Assembly (NCBI GenBank): GCA_002786025.1
Contig: NHNW01000001.1
Span: 1,240,001 to 1,304,000 of the forward strand
Length of the DNA stretch: 64,000 bases
Direction: 5' to 3'
Source: Zasmidium citrigriseum
Lineage: Eukaryota; Ascomycota; Dothideomycetes; Mycosphaerellales; Mycosphaerellaceae
Part shown: positions 1 through 10,165 of the stretch, one piece after another
How positions within the stretch are numbered: position 1 is the first letter of the stretch
Layout: each line of letters begins with the position of its first letter
Made by a program: the position numbers and the translations under genes
Notes under the pieces: model-generated
What the model saw: the letters and a program-made list of their open reading frames with translations, nothing else
Database searches by the model: none
Told to the model about the DNA's origin: nothing

Positions 1-693
1 AATAGATAGGAGAGCGCTTGGTCGTCTGGGCGTTTGCGGCCTGTTCTGGTGCGTTGCTTCTTCTGGATAATCTCGAAAATCTTCATGCGGAAGCTACGTG
101 TGTCGTACTAGAGAATGTCATTTCTGGCGTCTTCGGAGAAGGGTGAAGCGTAATCTCACCTTTTCTCCAAAGACATATAGCTCGAACAATTCATGCCACT
201 CCCACGTCATCGGGTCAAGGTCATTTCTTGCCTGTTGAGTAGCCGCGAGCTCGACCAACGTGGGCTGGGTAGTACGGGTAGGTCTCTTAAGTTCAGGATG
301 CCGCTTCAATATCTCCTCCACCCTTAAGTCCTCTTCAATACTGGCGGAATCCACGGCTTCTTCAAACGACTTTGACTCCACGCGGGCTCCGACATAGAAT
401 ATGCGCTGGAAGTATAGCCAGCCGACAAATACACGAAAGACCCACGGCTCGATGTCATCGATCACTGACTGACCGGTGTTACTCTCGGCGAACTGTTTGC
501 GAAAGACGTTGTCGAAATAAGCGGAATAGGCGCAAATGAGACCGCGCGGTAATTGAAAGTCTTCTTGCTGCATTTCTTCATCTTCACCTACGACTGCAGA
601 GTTCGAGACAGAGATGTTGACCATCGTTGGCATGTAGAGCTCTCTATACGGCCGGTTAAGTAAGGCTTCTAATGCAGCGGGAATGCCACTCAC
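1..693 (-). CDS. BTB/POZ-domain protein, 3' end off window
   Basis: Reads leftwards. Exon 1 is 693-160 (178 codons). A 52-bp GT-AG intron spans 159-108, and exon 2 is 107-1, still open at the window edge. The join restores a continuous frame that turns FGEK into FGEKYDTRSFRMKIF, which is typical of the end of fungal BTB domains. Other BTB-like features are LICAYSAYFDNVF (start of the conserved helix-strand core), VFRVFVGWLYF, and ELYVFGEKY. Fungal BTB proteins of this size usually have no second recognisable domain and are thought to mediate dimerisation or cullin-3 adaptor contacts; the role here is unknown. The ATG at 693 is the first in frame. Without the intron the frame ends at 118, so a single-exon model would truncate the protein. 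The C-terminus lies outside the window. Confidence 0.75.
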
Positions 694-1256
694 GCCACGT
701 TCTGTCGCTTTGCTGCCCCATCGCTGCCATCATCGCCGTCCAAATTACGCTTTCCAAGAGCGGGCATATTGATCGTCCGGTCAAAGAGTCGAATATTGGG
801 CGAAGATGTGAGGAACAAGAAGGGGAGAAAGGGGGCCAAGTGGTGTCGATTGCCATCGGCCTATCGGGGCCCCGCTCTCCGCGCTGGTCTGTGCTTCAAC
901 TGCCAAGACTTCCGCCGACATCACCTCATCCCTTTTATGATCATCATCATCTCAACAGAGCATTCGTGACTGTCACAGCAAGACTCTCGGTCTTTTCCCT
1001 GGAATGTTTGGTCTCTATACTACCGTCTGAAGGCAATGTTAAACACCAAGCCAGCTCACAAAAGCTGCGTCCATCTCATCTTCCAGCTCAGCGGCACAAG
1101 GCAAAGTGGAATCATCGATCGCAGTCAAGGAACCTTGTAAAGAAAGTGAAGACGAACGCCTGTGGAAGGAGGATAATGGCCCTCTTCGGAGCTTCATACG
1201 AGGCAATGATTTCCTGAAGCGCCTTCTAATCACGAGACAACATCTTCTTTGGCGAA
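694..1256. other. Intergenic, no gene seen
   Basis: About 560 bases between the BTB gene and the 3' end of the membrane-protein gene. Open frames here on both strands are short, low in recognisable motifs and lack splice partners. It contains the promoter side of the BTB gene; I see no clear regulatory motif. Confidence 0.5.
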
Positions 1257-3395
1257 TTACGCCTCATCCGGAGCCCTGGCTGGCTTCTCGAGCTCGACGA
1301 ACACATTCTCTCCCGGTGTGCCAGTCCGATCTGTCCTTAGATCTACGGAACTTCCTGTCTCTCTTGCAATTGCATACCGGACCTGTACATGCTCGACTGC
1401 CTTTGCGAGCTCCTTTGCCTCCAGTCTGGAATCCATGTCGGCTAACAGCGGCGCATCGAACGCCTTGGCGATCTCCACAGGACTGAAGCTGACAGACCGG
1501 CGCAGCTTCCACCAACCCCAGTATGTCGGCAGAATGATGAGTAGACAGGCAAGCTCAACTGCAGAAGCCGCATAGAACCACGCGAAGTCAGACTTGTAGA
1601 CGGTCCATGATCCGGACAAACGGCCTGATACAGTCTGGTGCGCCTTTTGTCCAGCATCGAGATCGGCTTCATCTGCAATTCCGTCATACAGCCTCTGTCC
1701 AATTTCAAAGCCACTGCGTATCATTATTCGGTTGAGTGAGTCCAGCATGGTTTCGAAGGGGTCATCAAAGCCGTGGCATCGGTCTCTACTCTGTGGCTGG
1801 CGATGCTGATAGACGAATGAAGCTTGCTCGGATCTGTAAACATAACCGTCGCCGTCGTCGACATTGTCATATCTTCTGATGACCATGCTTCGGGGGGCCG
1901 TGAACGAGAATCCGGGCAGGCTGGCCCCAATGCTTTCCGAGCTGCGGTTCAGCCCAGACAGCGAAAGGGTTTCGTTCGTCGAGGCCACAATTGACGGGTA
2001 CGCAACTGAGTCTGGTAAAGTTATCGACGAACTGGTCCAGCCGGCAGCATTCGTCAAGTTGCTGATCAAGATATCATGCTCCGCCGTTGCCGATTGCAAC
2101 GTGCATGAGGTGTAGTTGAATTGGCCCGAACAGGTATCCCAGTCGTCAATTATTGGATGGATCGCCGTGATGTTTAAGTTCTCCTGGTCTTCTACCGTCC
2201 AGAAGACGTTAGCGTAAAAGACGACTTTCGCACCGTCCATGCTATACGACGGCAGCATAGCTTTCGCAGCTTCGATGAATGCCGGACTGGGAACCGTGAC
2301 TGGCCATGCGTTCGGAATAACATCCGCTGGGCGGCTGAAGTTGACAGGACCAACAAGTCGATGACAGTCTCGAATCGCGAATGCCGGCGCCCGGACCTTT
2401 GCACGACAAGTACTTGGACAGCCCTTAACGTAAGTGTACAGCGTATCGTTACTGATAGAGTCGCGGTAAGGACCAGAGAGGAAGCGATTGTTCGCAACCG
2501 TATTGGCCATGTCGAGCCAGCCTGGTAATGCTGTTGCATTTGCATATCCCGAGTACTTGGACGGTAGCTCCGGTACCACATTGAATTTCAGGGAGACTTT
2601 GGTCGTATCATTCTCCGGAATTTTGGCAGTCACTACCCTGGAGATTTTCAGCTTTTGGCCATCGAAGAACAAGATTTACGCACCTAGAAGCTTGTTGTAG
2701 CAGAGGACCATCCACAGTTACCAAAGTTGCAGAGATACACACAAGAGCTAAGAGATTTATGCGTCTTCCGGCATGCAGCGCTCCCTTGAGTGTTGTTCCC
2801 ATGTCCCAATCGTAGTGAAGACTCGAGAGGGAATTGCCTACATAAGGAATTAGCTGCGGTCAACAGTGCCCCGTTCGAAGTGGGAACAGATACACTAACC
2901 CTTCTCCCTAGCCGCTTTCATCCACCAAGCAATCACAACACCTTGAAGCGCTGCGTATCTTATGGACTGGTTCGCTATAACGGTCAATATGGCCAGACAA
3001 GTAGATGGCTAATATCTCCATGCTGATTCCGCCTGGCCGTTGGAGATCACGAGCACTGCGAGACTGGTGCAGATGCTGGCCAGGGCGAGGCATAGACATG
3101 CGAGTCCTGACATAGGCCCGGACCTGAGCAAAGCCGCCCCCCATTTGGACTTGATAGGACTCTCATGCGTCTTCTGGTAGAGGTCTTTGGAAGGTCTCTT
3201 TTCACTCCCCTGCTTCAAGGAAGATTCATCGTCGGAGGCCGCCTTTCCGGTCTGATCGCTCATCGTCGACTTCTGGCATTCGTTGCTTTCTGTCTGGGCC
3301 AGCCATGCATACGTGGCTTGATTCTGTATATCGTCTGAAACGGTCCCGGCAATTTCGGTTCGTTCAATGAATCGCTCGTCAGATGTAGCACGCAT
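1257..3395 (-). pseudogene. Fungal multi-pass membrane protein, one internal TAG
   Basis: Three exons: 3395-2900, 2837-2684 and 2637-1257, with introns of 62 bp (2899-2838) and 46 bp (2683-2638), both GT-AG. The spliced frame is 677 codons. Visible segments are an N-terminal hydrophilic tail, a membrane helix (SGLACLCLALASICTSLAVL), a second conserved stretch (LAILTVIANQSIRYAALQG, then VVIAWWMKAAR), the motif SLSSLHYDWDMGTTLKGAL, then ATLVTVDGPLLQQAS. A long N-glycosylation-rich presumed extracellular part follows, then a C-terminal helix (FYAASAVELACLLIILPTYW) and a short tail. This layout is shared by a large uncharacterised family of ascomycete membrane proteins; I know no function. The frame is broken once by TAG at 3011-3009, exactly where the sequence resumes with PSTCLAIL in the same frame. 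The codon before the proline is a probable former CAG. Either the gene is newly inactivated, or this is an assembly error. The start at 3395 is uncertain; a later in-frame ATG exists at 3261. Confidence 0.65.
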
Positions 3396-4047
3396 CTTAT
3401 GGGACCTTCATAAAACAGTCGAATGTAATCGATGAACTTTGGATCCACATGTTGCTATTGAGATTCAAATTACAGCTTTATATACCAGCGGCACACGCGT
3501 CTTCACAATCACTCCTCACCGGTCCGCAAGTCAAAGGCAGAAGAGGCGGAGACGATCCCCGAGTGATAAGTGGAGGCTATGCAAGGCTTCTTTGACAATA
3601 AGCCGTAGCTTGTAGCACACTATTGGAACGAATGAGTTAGGATAGACCGTCGATCTTGTCAAGATCGACGTAGGTGGTTTCGTGTCCAGCCACGAGCGAA
3701 GTCGTATTACCACGTCACCGCCATCAGCTTCCCTACAGAGCTTGATCGTCAACACCGCCGCCCGGTTGTTCCAGCCAGCCTGACACCTCGGGAGCGAACA
3801 TCTGCGTACCGAAGCTGAGTTTTGGCGAGAGGCCATGCACGTCTTTGTAGCAGTCACACATTCCTTGATCTGGCAGGGCCTCTACAACCAAAGCATGGCA
3901 ATTAAATGAATAAGGCTCCTAAGAGACGAGCAAATTAAACATACCTGAAGCATTCGAATATTAATATCGAGCGAAGAGAAAGAGAACACGCAAAACCCTA
4001 CCTCCCAGAGCCGATCAACTTACCCATCGATTACTGCAAACAGCCTT
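3396..4047. other. Intergenic, no gene seen
   Basis: About 650 bases. A 108-codon open frame on the minus strand (3857-3531) has no recognisable motif. The segment would hold the promoter of the membrane-protein gene and the 3' end of the kinase-like gene. Confidence 0.45.
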
Positions 4048-5058
4048 TCAGCAGCCACATGTAGTCAAGATTTTCTGTACCTTCAAGTCTTGAAAGAACT
4101 TCTGAAGCTCTCCGTCGCTGACAGCTGGTCGTGAGAAACAATCGACCCACGGCTTCGAAAGAGGGACATACCTTTTGTCGCGCTGGCGCTTCGCGAAGGC
4201 AACGACTGTCTGCATGACTTCCTTGAGCTGGTTGTTGCGGTCGGTGACAACAATCTCATTCAACAGATTGTAGACCAGGTCGAAGTTCATACGATCCCCG
4301 TCGGTCCTGTCAATCAATGTGATCAACGTATGGAGGAATTGCTGCAGGTCTTGAAGTTGGTCTCGCCAGAACGGATTACCGGCGAGCCTCTCCGTCGTAG
4401 ATCGTGACATCCCATAGTCAACAATGACCACATCTGGAAAGTTACCAAACTTACCTGGGTAGCGGAAGAGGATGTTGTTGCCGTGCAGATCATTATGGCT
4501 GAACAACTTGGGCTCTCCACTTACCTTTCCGTCGATGACTCCGAAGTGCAAGAACTGAAGAGTCTCAAGCACTGATGCGAGAATATGCCAAATCAAACCG
4601 GCCGGGATCGTGGTGTCCAAGATCGTCTCTCTTTTGTAAAAGTTCGTTCGCATGTCGACCAATGTGCCACCGGTGAGCATTTCCATAGTGTAGGCTGGCT
4701 CGACGGTCGCACTTGTGATGCGTTGCATGAATGACCTGCGATTCTTCTTGTCGAATACTTCAGCAAAGTATTGCAGCGTCTCGATCTCGTTTCTGAACTC
4801 GATGGCCTTGCTGTCTGCGTTCAAACAATTCCAGTCGACTCTTCCAACTTTTGCTGCAGAGATATGGGCTCTCACATAGTCGAAAAAGGCTCTTTGCTTC
4901 TCCGGGTTGCGGCCGGCCATCCTGTAGCGAGTTAGAAATTGGTCGGCCTGGGTTTTGTCTAGCGTAGCATAAACCGTTGCGTGGGCTCCAGCGCCAAGCT
5001 CTGTGATGATGAGTTGTCCGCTCTCACTTTGGAAGCGCGCACGCTCTGCTTCCGACAT
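4048..5058 (-). CDS. Protein kinase-like protein
   Basis: A single-exon 336-aa frame. Kinase-fold motifs are visible in order: a glycine-rich loop ELGAGAHATVYA (about residues 20-31), a candidate helix-C region EFRNEIETLQYF (about 87-98), a hinge-like stretch AYTMEMLTGGTLVDM, the catalytic loop HNDLHGNNIL (about 188-197) with Asp190 and Asn195, and DYG (214-216) in place of the usual DFG. The HxDLHxxN loop is the form seen in small-molecule and atypical kinases as well as in some fungal Ser/Thr kinase-like proteins. I do not see an unambiguous VAIK-type lysine, so activity is unproven. The length is near that of a bare kinase domain. The ATG at 5058 precedes the glycine loop by about 20 residues, which fits. 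The substrate is unknown. Confidence 0.7.
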   Translation of the reverse strand: MSEAERARFQSESGQLIITELGAGAHATVYATLDKTQADQFLTRYRMAGRNPEKQRAFFDYVRAHISAAKVGRVDWNCLNADSKAIEFRNEIETLQYFAEVFDKKNRRSFMQRITSATVEPAYTMEMLTGGTLVDMRTNFYKRETILDTTIPAGLIWHILASVLETLQFLHFGVIDGKVSGEPKLFSHNDLHGNNILFRYPGKFGNFPDVVIVDYGMSRSTTERLAGNPFWRDQLQDLQQFLHTLITLIDRTDGDRMNFDLVYNLLNEIVVTDRNNQLKEVMQTVVAFAKRQRDKRYVPLSKPWVDCFSRPAVSDGELQKFFQDLKVQKILTTCGC

Positions 5059-6167
5059 GGTTGATGATTGGGGTTGAAAAGTGGATGTTGTTGAGAACTG
5101 GAACCAGCCAATTCGAATGCTGTAAAATAGGAGAGCGGTACTAGACCAGTATGCGAGTGTAGAAGTGCGAAAAGAAGTGAATGGCCCAGCTGCCGGAGAT
5201 TGAGAAAGATATATCTATGGCATTGTGTTCTAACAATAGATGCACAACGGAACGCCAACGAATGAGGCATTGTGCAAACAAAGACGAGGACTCCAAGAGA
5301 CAAAGAGCTTAACCACGGCATTTGGAGCTGCAGTTGAAATTCTTCTGTGCAACGACTGGGTCTCTCTTCATGTGAGGCAACCCGAGAAGTCTGCGGCGCT
5401 CTTCCGATCGGGCCCAGTCACATCGTTGATGATATTTTGGTCGCCTTGAAGTTTCTCGAAAGCATAAATTGCAACCCGAAGTCGAACGGGCAGGAAGAAG
5501 AGTGGTTCGGATGAGCAGGTCGCAGAGCGTCAGGCTGCGTGTCGTTGGCTTCTGCCTCAGGCACGATCAGGCTGAGGTGCTGGTCCAGGTATAGATGCAA
5601 TATGTTGAAAATTTTCTTCATTCCGCAGGCTCTCTAGATCATCAAACCAGCATCTTCCTGGGTCAATGTTGGGGTCCAAGGTCGTAAGGAGCATTTCGAG
5701 GAAGAGGTAGGCATTTGTGTGGGCTCGATTTTTGGTACGCCACAGGACCCGCAGCCGCGGCGGGTGGCTGCATGAGCCAATGAGCTGAGTCGAGGACAAA
5801 GACACGGCCCCTTTCTGGATGCCATTTTTGGAAACTTGCCACCAGCATCCATCGTGCGAGCGCAAAACTAACAAGTATTTTGTGGTGCCTCTTCGCATTC
5901 ATGGCGGCGTCGCACTCACAACTCATCCACGGTCTCTAGATTCCGGGCTCGCCACTGTGCCACCACACTGCGCCGTCTGCCTTCGCAAGCGGCAGTCCTC
6001 AGGCAGCCGCGCAGGCACCATCGGCGCTTGCATCCTTCGAGTGTTCTGAGAGCGGGCCTCGAACGCCGTACTTAATGCCATTTTTGGTCCGACCACTTTC
6101 ACGTGTGCTGAAGTTTTATTCCTCAGCTGCTCGAAAAACGAGATACCCCTCGAGTCACCCGACGACC
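5059..6167. other. Divergent intergenic region
   Basis: About 1.1 kb between the divergent starts of the kinase-like and HET-like genes, so it should hold both promoters. Short overlapping frames occur at 5418-5926 and 5923-6192, but in several registers with no recognisable protein motif. Confidence 0.45.
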
Positions 6168-8351
6168 ATGGCCGCCGAGAACCCTTTCGCACAACTGTTC
6201 CAGAAGCGGACCATCAAGCTTGCGACCCTCGAGGCAGGTTCTGGAAACGATCCTTTGAAGCTGCGGCTCGTCAATGTCGACCCTCGCGATACCCGCTACG
6301 AATGTATCTCTTACGACAGATCCAAGGATTTCGACAATGTCGATATCGAGGTGGACGGCCAGCCTTTCGCCATCTCGAAGCCTCTCGCTTCTGCACTTAA
6401 AGCTTTCCGAAAAGCTGACCACAGCTGCAATGTTTGGGCGGACCTGTTGATGGGCAGCACTGCCGAGGAGCGAAGTGGTCAGGCACAGGAAATGAAGACA
6501 GTGTTTGAACACACAGACAGAGCGACGGCATGGCTCGGCTCTGCGAATGCCCAACGCGAGGCAGCCTTGGAAATGATTGCGACCATCGCCACTCGATGGT
6601 CGCAGGCGAGATTACAGTTCAACATCTCGGAGAATCACACCAAATCCACCTTCAAACAACTCGGCAACGCCCAGGCCTACCTCGCTGATCGCAAGGATCA
6701 GTTCGAGCCGGCCAACAAGGCTCTTTGGGATGCCGTTCAAAAGCTCTTCTGTAGCTCCTACTTTGCGACCACACAATCCATCTCAGAGACCATACTCCCC
6801 AAGACCGCCCATGTCAACATTGGAAACAAGTCGATATCGTGGGAAGACTTCGCAGCTGCGAGCACCGCCTTTGCTATGCTCATCCCGACGCTGGGACTGA
6901 CACCAAGTCCAGACCTCCCGGAGTGTCTACAACGAATCATGCGTCTTCAGACGGCCACCCGGAGGAAGCGCGAGGGAGAGAGTCTGGAGTTATTCCCGAT
7001 GATGAAGGACGCCCGTCACACTTCGTTCCGCGATCCGCGAGACATCGTCTTCTCTGTCCTTCCAATTACCACACCTTGCAGACGGACTGAGAATGATCCT
7101 AAACGGCCGTCCTTGCCGATGGCAGACTACTCGGCGTCTGTAGCCGATGTCTTCAAGCGGGCTTCCAAATACATCCTCGAAGACCGACAAGATCTGATGA
7201 TGTACTGGTACGAACGACCGCCATGCGGCCGCAAGGTTGCTGGTCTCCCGTCATGGGCCGTCGACTGGGGACATCCACTTCCGGACACCATTGGCGGACT
7301 TATCTCCCCAGACAATGGTCTCCGAGCCTGGGCTGATCCACTCAACAACAAGAGGATCTACGTGGACGAAGAAGATGGATTGCACCTCCAAGCTCACACG
7401 CTAGACCGTGTCGAATTCGTCTCGAAGATCTTCACGGAAGAGAACTACCGGAAACTGTGCTTGCAAGAGTGGCAGAAGCTTCCCCCGAGTCAAGGCGAGA
7501 CCGCGCAAGCTCGGACAGAGAAATATGCCCGCACGCTCATATTGAACGTTGCGGGCTATGGTGACACCTTGCGTGAATCTACTGCGCCATCTGCTGAGGT
7601 TGTGGCGAGTTTCCACAGTCTGCTTGCCGAAGAACGCATTCTGGAGCTCCTTGGATGCACTATGGAGGAGCTTGTAACAAAATCTCCTGAATTCATCGCC
7701 GAGGCCAAAGCAAAGCCTGAGATCCAAGCTCTTGCTGGTATGCCCGGACATAGCCAACAATTCGATCAACTACTCCGAAGCAACACGCTCGGCAGACGAT
7801 TCTTCCGATGCTCGAGTGGCCGATATGGTATGACTGCCATTGAGACTCCACCGCCCCAAGAAGACGGCGCGCCTCCCATGCCGAACTTTGACACGGCATT
7901 GGGTGACCCACTCGCCCAAAGCATGATGGCCTCTTTCCAGTCTTTCCTTGCGCAGAGAGATCCGCAGATGGCCAACGCTCTTGCACAAGGCTTGCAAGGC
8001 AAGATGCCCGGCCAACAGCTTCCAGGTGTCCGGACGGGCGATCTAGTAGTCGCAGTCGTTGGTGGGTCTCAACCCTATATCCTTCGTCCGGCGTTGGAGT
8101 ATAGAGCACGCGAGGGGCCCTCAGCTGCCCCAGGAGCTCCTAGCGGAACGAGCGATTTCTTCGAGCATGGGAACATCAACGCCATCAGAGAGGAACAAGC
8201 GGCGCAGCTGAACGATTCGACCAAGTATAATTTTGTCGGCGACTGCTATCTGCACGGTGTCATGGACGGGGAGTGCTTCAAGGAGAAGGGATGGTTTGGA
8301 CGGCAAAACTTTCGACAGGACATCAAGACGGTCGATATAATCGTTGTGTAA
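6168..8351 (+). CDS. Heterokaryon-incompatibility (HET)-like protein
   Basis: A single-exon frame. The ATG at 6168 lies in a strong context (gaccatggcc) and gives 727 aa; an in-frame ATG at 6075 would add 31 residues without a domain. The N-terminal third follows the HET layout: IKLATLEAG, LKLRLVNVDPRDTRYECISYDRS (canonical HET has SYxWG here), then LASALKAFRK, VWADLLMGSTAEERSGQAQEM and TAWLGSA. The C-terminal end VGDCYLHGVMDGEC is also typical of HET proteins. Known HET proteins trigger cell death after fusion of incompatible hyphae, and many members of this expanded family have no tested role. The SYDRS variant and MGSTAEERS (usually DAICINQ-xD-xxEra) suggest a divergent subgroup. A proline/methionine-rich stretch lies around codons 590-630. 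There are no close operon-like partners. Confidence 0.75.
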   Translation: MAAENPFAQLFQKRTIKLATLEAGSGNDPLKLRLVNVDPRDTRYECISYDRSKDFDNVDIEVDGQPFAISKPLASALKAFRKADHSCNVWADLLMGSTAEERSGQAQEMKTVFEHTDRATAWLGSANAQREAALEMIATIATRWSQARLQFNISENHTKSTFKQLGNAQAYLADRKDQFEPANKALWDAVQKLFCSSYFATTQSISETILPKTAHVNIGNKSISWEDFAAASTAFAMLIPTLGLTPSPDLPECLQRIMRLQTATRRKREGESLELFPMMKDARHTSFRDPRDIVFSVLPITTPCRRTENDPKRPSLPMADYSASVADVFKRASKYILEDRQDLMMYWYERPPCGRKVAGLPSWAVDWGHPLPDTIGGLISPDNGLRAWADPLNNKRIYVDEEDGLHLQAHTLDRVEFVSKIFTEENYRKLCLQEWQKLPPSQGETAQARTEKYARTLILNVAGYGDTLRESTAPSAEVVASFHSLLAEERILELLGCTMEELVTKSPEFIAEAKAKPEIQALAGMPGHSQQFDQLLRSNTLGRRFFRCSSGRYGMTAIETPPPQEDGAPPMPNFDTALGDPLAQSMMASFQSFLAQRDPQMANALAQGLQGKMPGQQLPGVRTGDLVVAVVGGSQPYILRPALEYRAREGPSAAPGAPSGTSDFFEHGNINAIREEQAAQLNDSTKYNFVGDCYLHGVMDGECFKEKGWFGRQNFRQDIKTVDIIVV

Positions 8352-8675
8352 TCGATGTTCTTCGAAGAGTTCGAGCTCCGATCTGTCGTTGACGTCCAGC
8401 GTTTGGGGCGAGGAGAATGGTTTGCTTGATTCCCTGGCATGTTATGCATGCATTCGGGACTGCAGATATGAGTATGAGCCTATCTCATTGTGTACAAAAA
8501 ACTCGTGGTTGGCAACGCCTGAAGTCGGCCGGTTGGCGCTTGCAGAGGCGCAGCAGCCGGCTTGAGTGGCACAGCAAGAGCAGACATGATACTTCGACCC
8601 TTCTTGTCCTCGCGGACAGCGTTCCATTTGTACAACTTCATCTTCTATTGTCTCATCAAAAGTTCATTCTTGAAT
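8352..8675. other. Intergenic spacer
   Basis: About 320 bases between two genes on the same strand. A frame upstream of 8676 is open from 8562 but encodes a hydrophobic, non-conserved-looking leader; I treat it as 5' untranslated. Confidence 0.4.
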
Positions 8676-9590
8676 ATGCCGCGACTGAACGAGGAGCAAT
8701 TGGAAGCCTTCCGCGAGAAACAGAGACTCAAAACAGCCCAGGCCGAGGCCGCAGAGCTTGCCGCCCAAAACCCACGATGCCTGGAGGTGGACTCCGAAAC
8801 GATTCAGCGTCGCAACGAGATTGCAGCGCAATTACTCTCATACTACAAATTCCTCGTCAGCATGTACTTACCCGACGAAGTGTTGAAAACCCCACCCAAG
8901 GAAGGCTGGCCCGTTGTGAACGCTGAACGATTCGCATTCCTCAACAAAACCGACGCCGTCATCGATCTGTACAAGCACATTCCGTACATTCGTCAGAACA
9001 TCGATGAAGAATTCCATATCGCTCATGGAGTAGTCATGTTAGACTACAGTGGCTCCGAATTCGAGTACCAACACATCAGACATCAGAGCGGCGACATGGA
9101 ACCACCGCAGTATTACGAGCAGATGGACGGGGAGCCTACCTGGTCGCCAAATCTAGACGAGCCACAACACATCGCAGTCCTGGCGGTGACCCGGCGCTCT
9201 GTCGATAAATACTTGCTTCTCGATACACGAGACGGTAAAGTTGGTGTAGTCATTCCTCGGGACTGCCACGACTCTGTCTCGGCCTATGAGTACGGGAGTA
9301 TAAAGGAGTACCTCGATGAACACATGTCTGATTTTTGTACTCTCGAGACGATTCCCATATCTCCATCCGACATCATCAATCCGTATGGTACCTATTACAC
9401 GGACCATGATGTGATGGAGATGAAGGAGGCATTCCTCAAACATGGATGGGGATCGGCGAGCTACGATAAAAAGGGCTGCATGGCTGAGATTGGCCGAATT
9501 GTGGAAGCATATTGGGTACGCAGCAAAGCAAGACAAGCAGAATGGGAAAGAGCTAGAAGGGAGCCTGCGGAGGCTGAGTCTACCGAGTAG
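8676..9590 (+). CDS. Conserved fungal protein of unknown function
   Basis: A single-exon frame of 304 aa from the ATG at 8676. The frame is open from 8562, but the chosen start begins MPRLNEEQLEAFREKQRLK, a charged helix typical of a true N-terminus. After the N-terminal coiled-coil-like helix (residues 4-40) comes a globular part with LLSYYKFLVSMYLPDEVLKTPP, then DLYKHIPYIRQNIDEEFHI and HIAVLAVTRRSVDKYLLLDT. The C-terminus is again highly charged (RQAEWERARREPAEAE). The order of a helical head, a helical-repeat-like segment and a beta-rich region resembles SMI1/KNR4-type or HET-associated fungal proteins, but the match is too weak to name. There are no signal peptide or membrane segments, so it is probably cytosolic. 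Confidence 0.6.
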   Translation: MPRLNEEQLEAFREKQRLKTAQAEAAELAAQNPRCLEVDSETIQRRNEIAAQLLSYYKFLVSMYLPDEVLKTPPKEGWPVVNAERFAFLNKTDAVIDLYKHIPYIRQNIDEEFHIAHGVVMLDYSGSEFEYQHIRHQSGDMEPPQYYEQMDGEPTWSPNLDEPQHIAVLAVTRRSVDKYLLLDTRDGKVGVVIPRDCHDSVSAYEYGSIKEYLDEHMSDFCTLETIPISPSDIINPYGTYYTDHDVMEMKEAFLKHGWGSASYDKKGCMAEIGRIVEAYWVRSKARQAEWERARREPAEAESTE

Positions 9591-9820
9591 ACAAGGCCGA
9601 ATGAGGCGAAAGCACCTTAAGCGTGATCGCCTCATGGGATCAGCAGCTCCATCGGGCCCTGAAACATGCGAGTAAAATGCGAGAATCATAGTTTTGACCG
9701 CAGTCCAATTAGGCAGAGAAACACCTTAATTCATACTGAAACAATTGGCAGTACTAGCAGACAGTCGCTCAAGAGGCAACACACGTGCCGCAACCCTCCA
9801 GCCCTCCCTCATTATCACAC

Positions 9821-10165
9821 TCACCCCTGATCAGCCGGTCCGACCGATACATGTTGACACGCCCCGTAAGAACAATCATCCCACTTGCCATTGCAAGTAC
9901 ACGACTTAGACCAAACATCCAGACCCCACCATCGACACTGCCCTTGATCATTGCAATAGTTCCTCGAATAGATCTGATTCAGCGTTACATCGCTGCTCGG
10001 GACATCTGGGTTTAGCTCGACGATTGCTCTCCACACCGTGCTGGCGACGTCCCCTGGGGGAAGGTAGAAGTCGCCGCGGATGACAGCCCCACAGAGGCAG
10101 GAAGCAGTTGCGGTGGACAGTATTAGACTCGGAATCGCCAATACTGTTGCGGCTCGTGTCTTCAT
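9821..10165 (-). CDS. Small secreted eight-cysteine protein, copy 1
   Basis: Encodes 114 aa with a signal peptide (about residues 1-21, hydrophobic, ending TATA-S). The mature part is about 92 aa. Its eight cysteines are at 23, 25, 71, 77, 89, 91, 98 and 103. The spacing C-x-C-x45-C-x5-C-x11-C-x-C-x6-C-x4-C is shared with the genes at 12566 and 13429. Conserved non-cysteine positions include GDFYLPP near the N-terminus, SDV near 58-60, QC-x-x-W, and SCTC-x-G-x-W-x-DC. Small secreted cysteine-rich proteins of this type are usually extracellular and disulfide-stabilised; some act in host or competitor interaction, but nothing here proves that. The TGA at 9823-9821 follows a GGGTGAGTG run, so a 3' intron cannot be excluded. 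Confidence 0.7.
   Translation of the reverse strand: MKTRAATVLAIPSLILSTATASCLCGAVIRGDFYLPPGDVASTVWRAIVELNPDVPSSDVTLNQIYSRNYCNDQGQCRWWGLDVWSKSCTCNGKWDDCSYGACQHVSVGPADQG

Noticed and set aside
672..1233. Overlapping open frames on both strands
   Set aside because: Low-complexity composition, no recognisable motif, no splice partners; read as chance frames.
5418..6192. Several 60-110-codon frames
   Set aside because: Overlap each other in different registers and lack motifs; the region is better read as a divergent promoter.
9765..9830. 3' intron extending secreted copy 1
   Set aside because: A GGGTGAGTG run exists at the stop, but copies 2 and 3 end at the same relative position without needing it.
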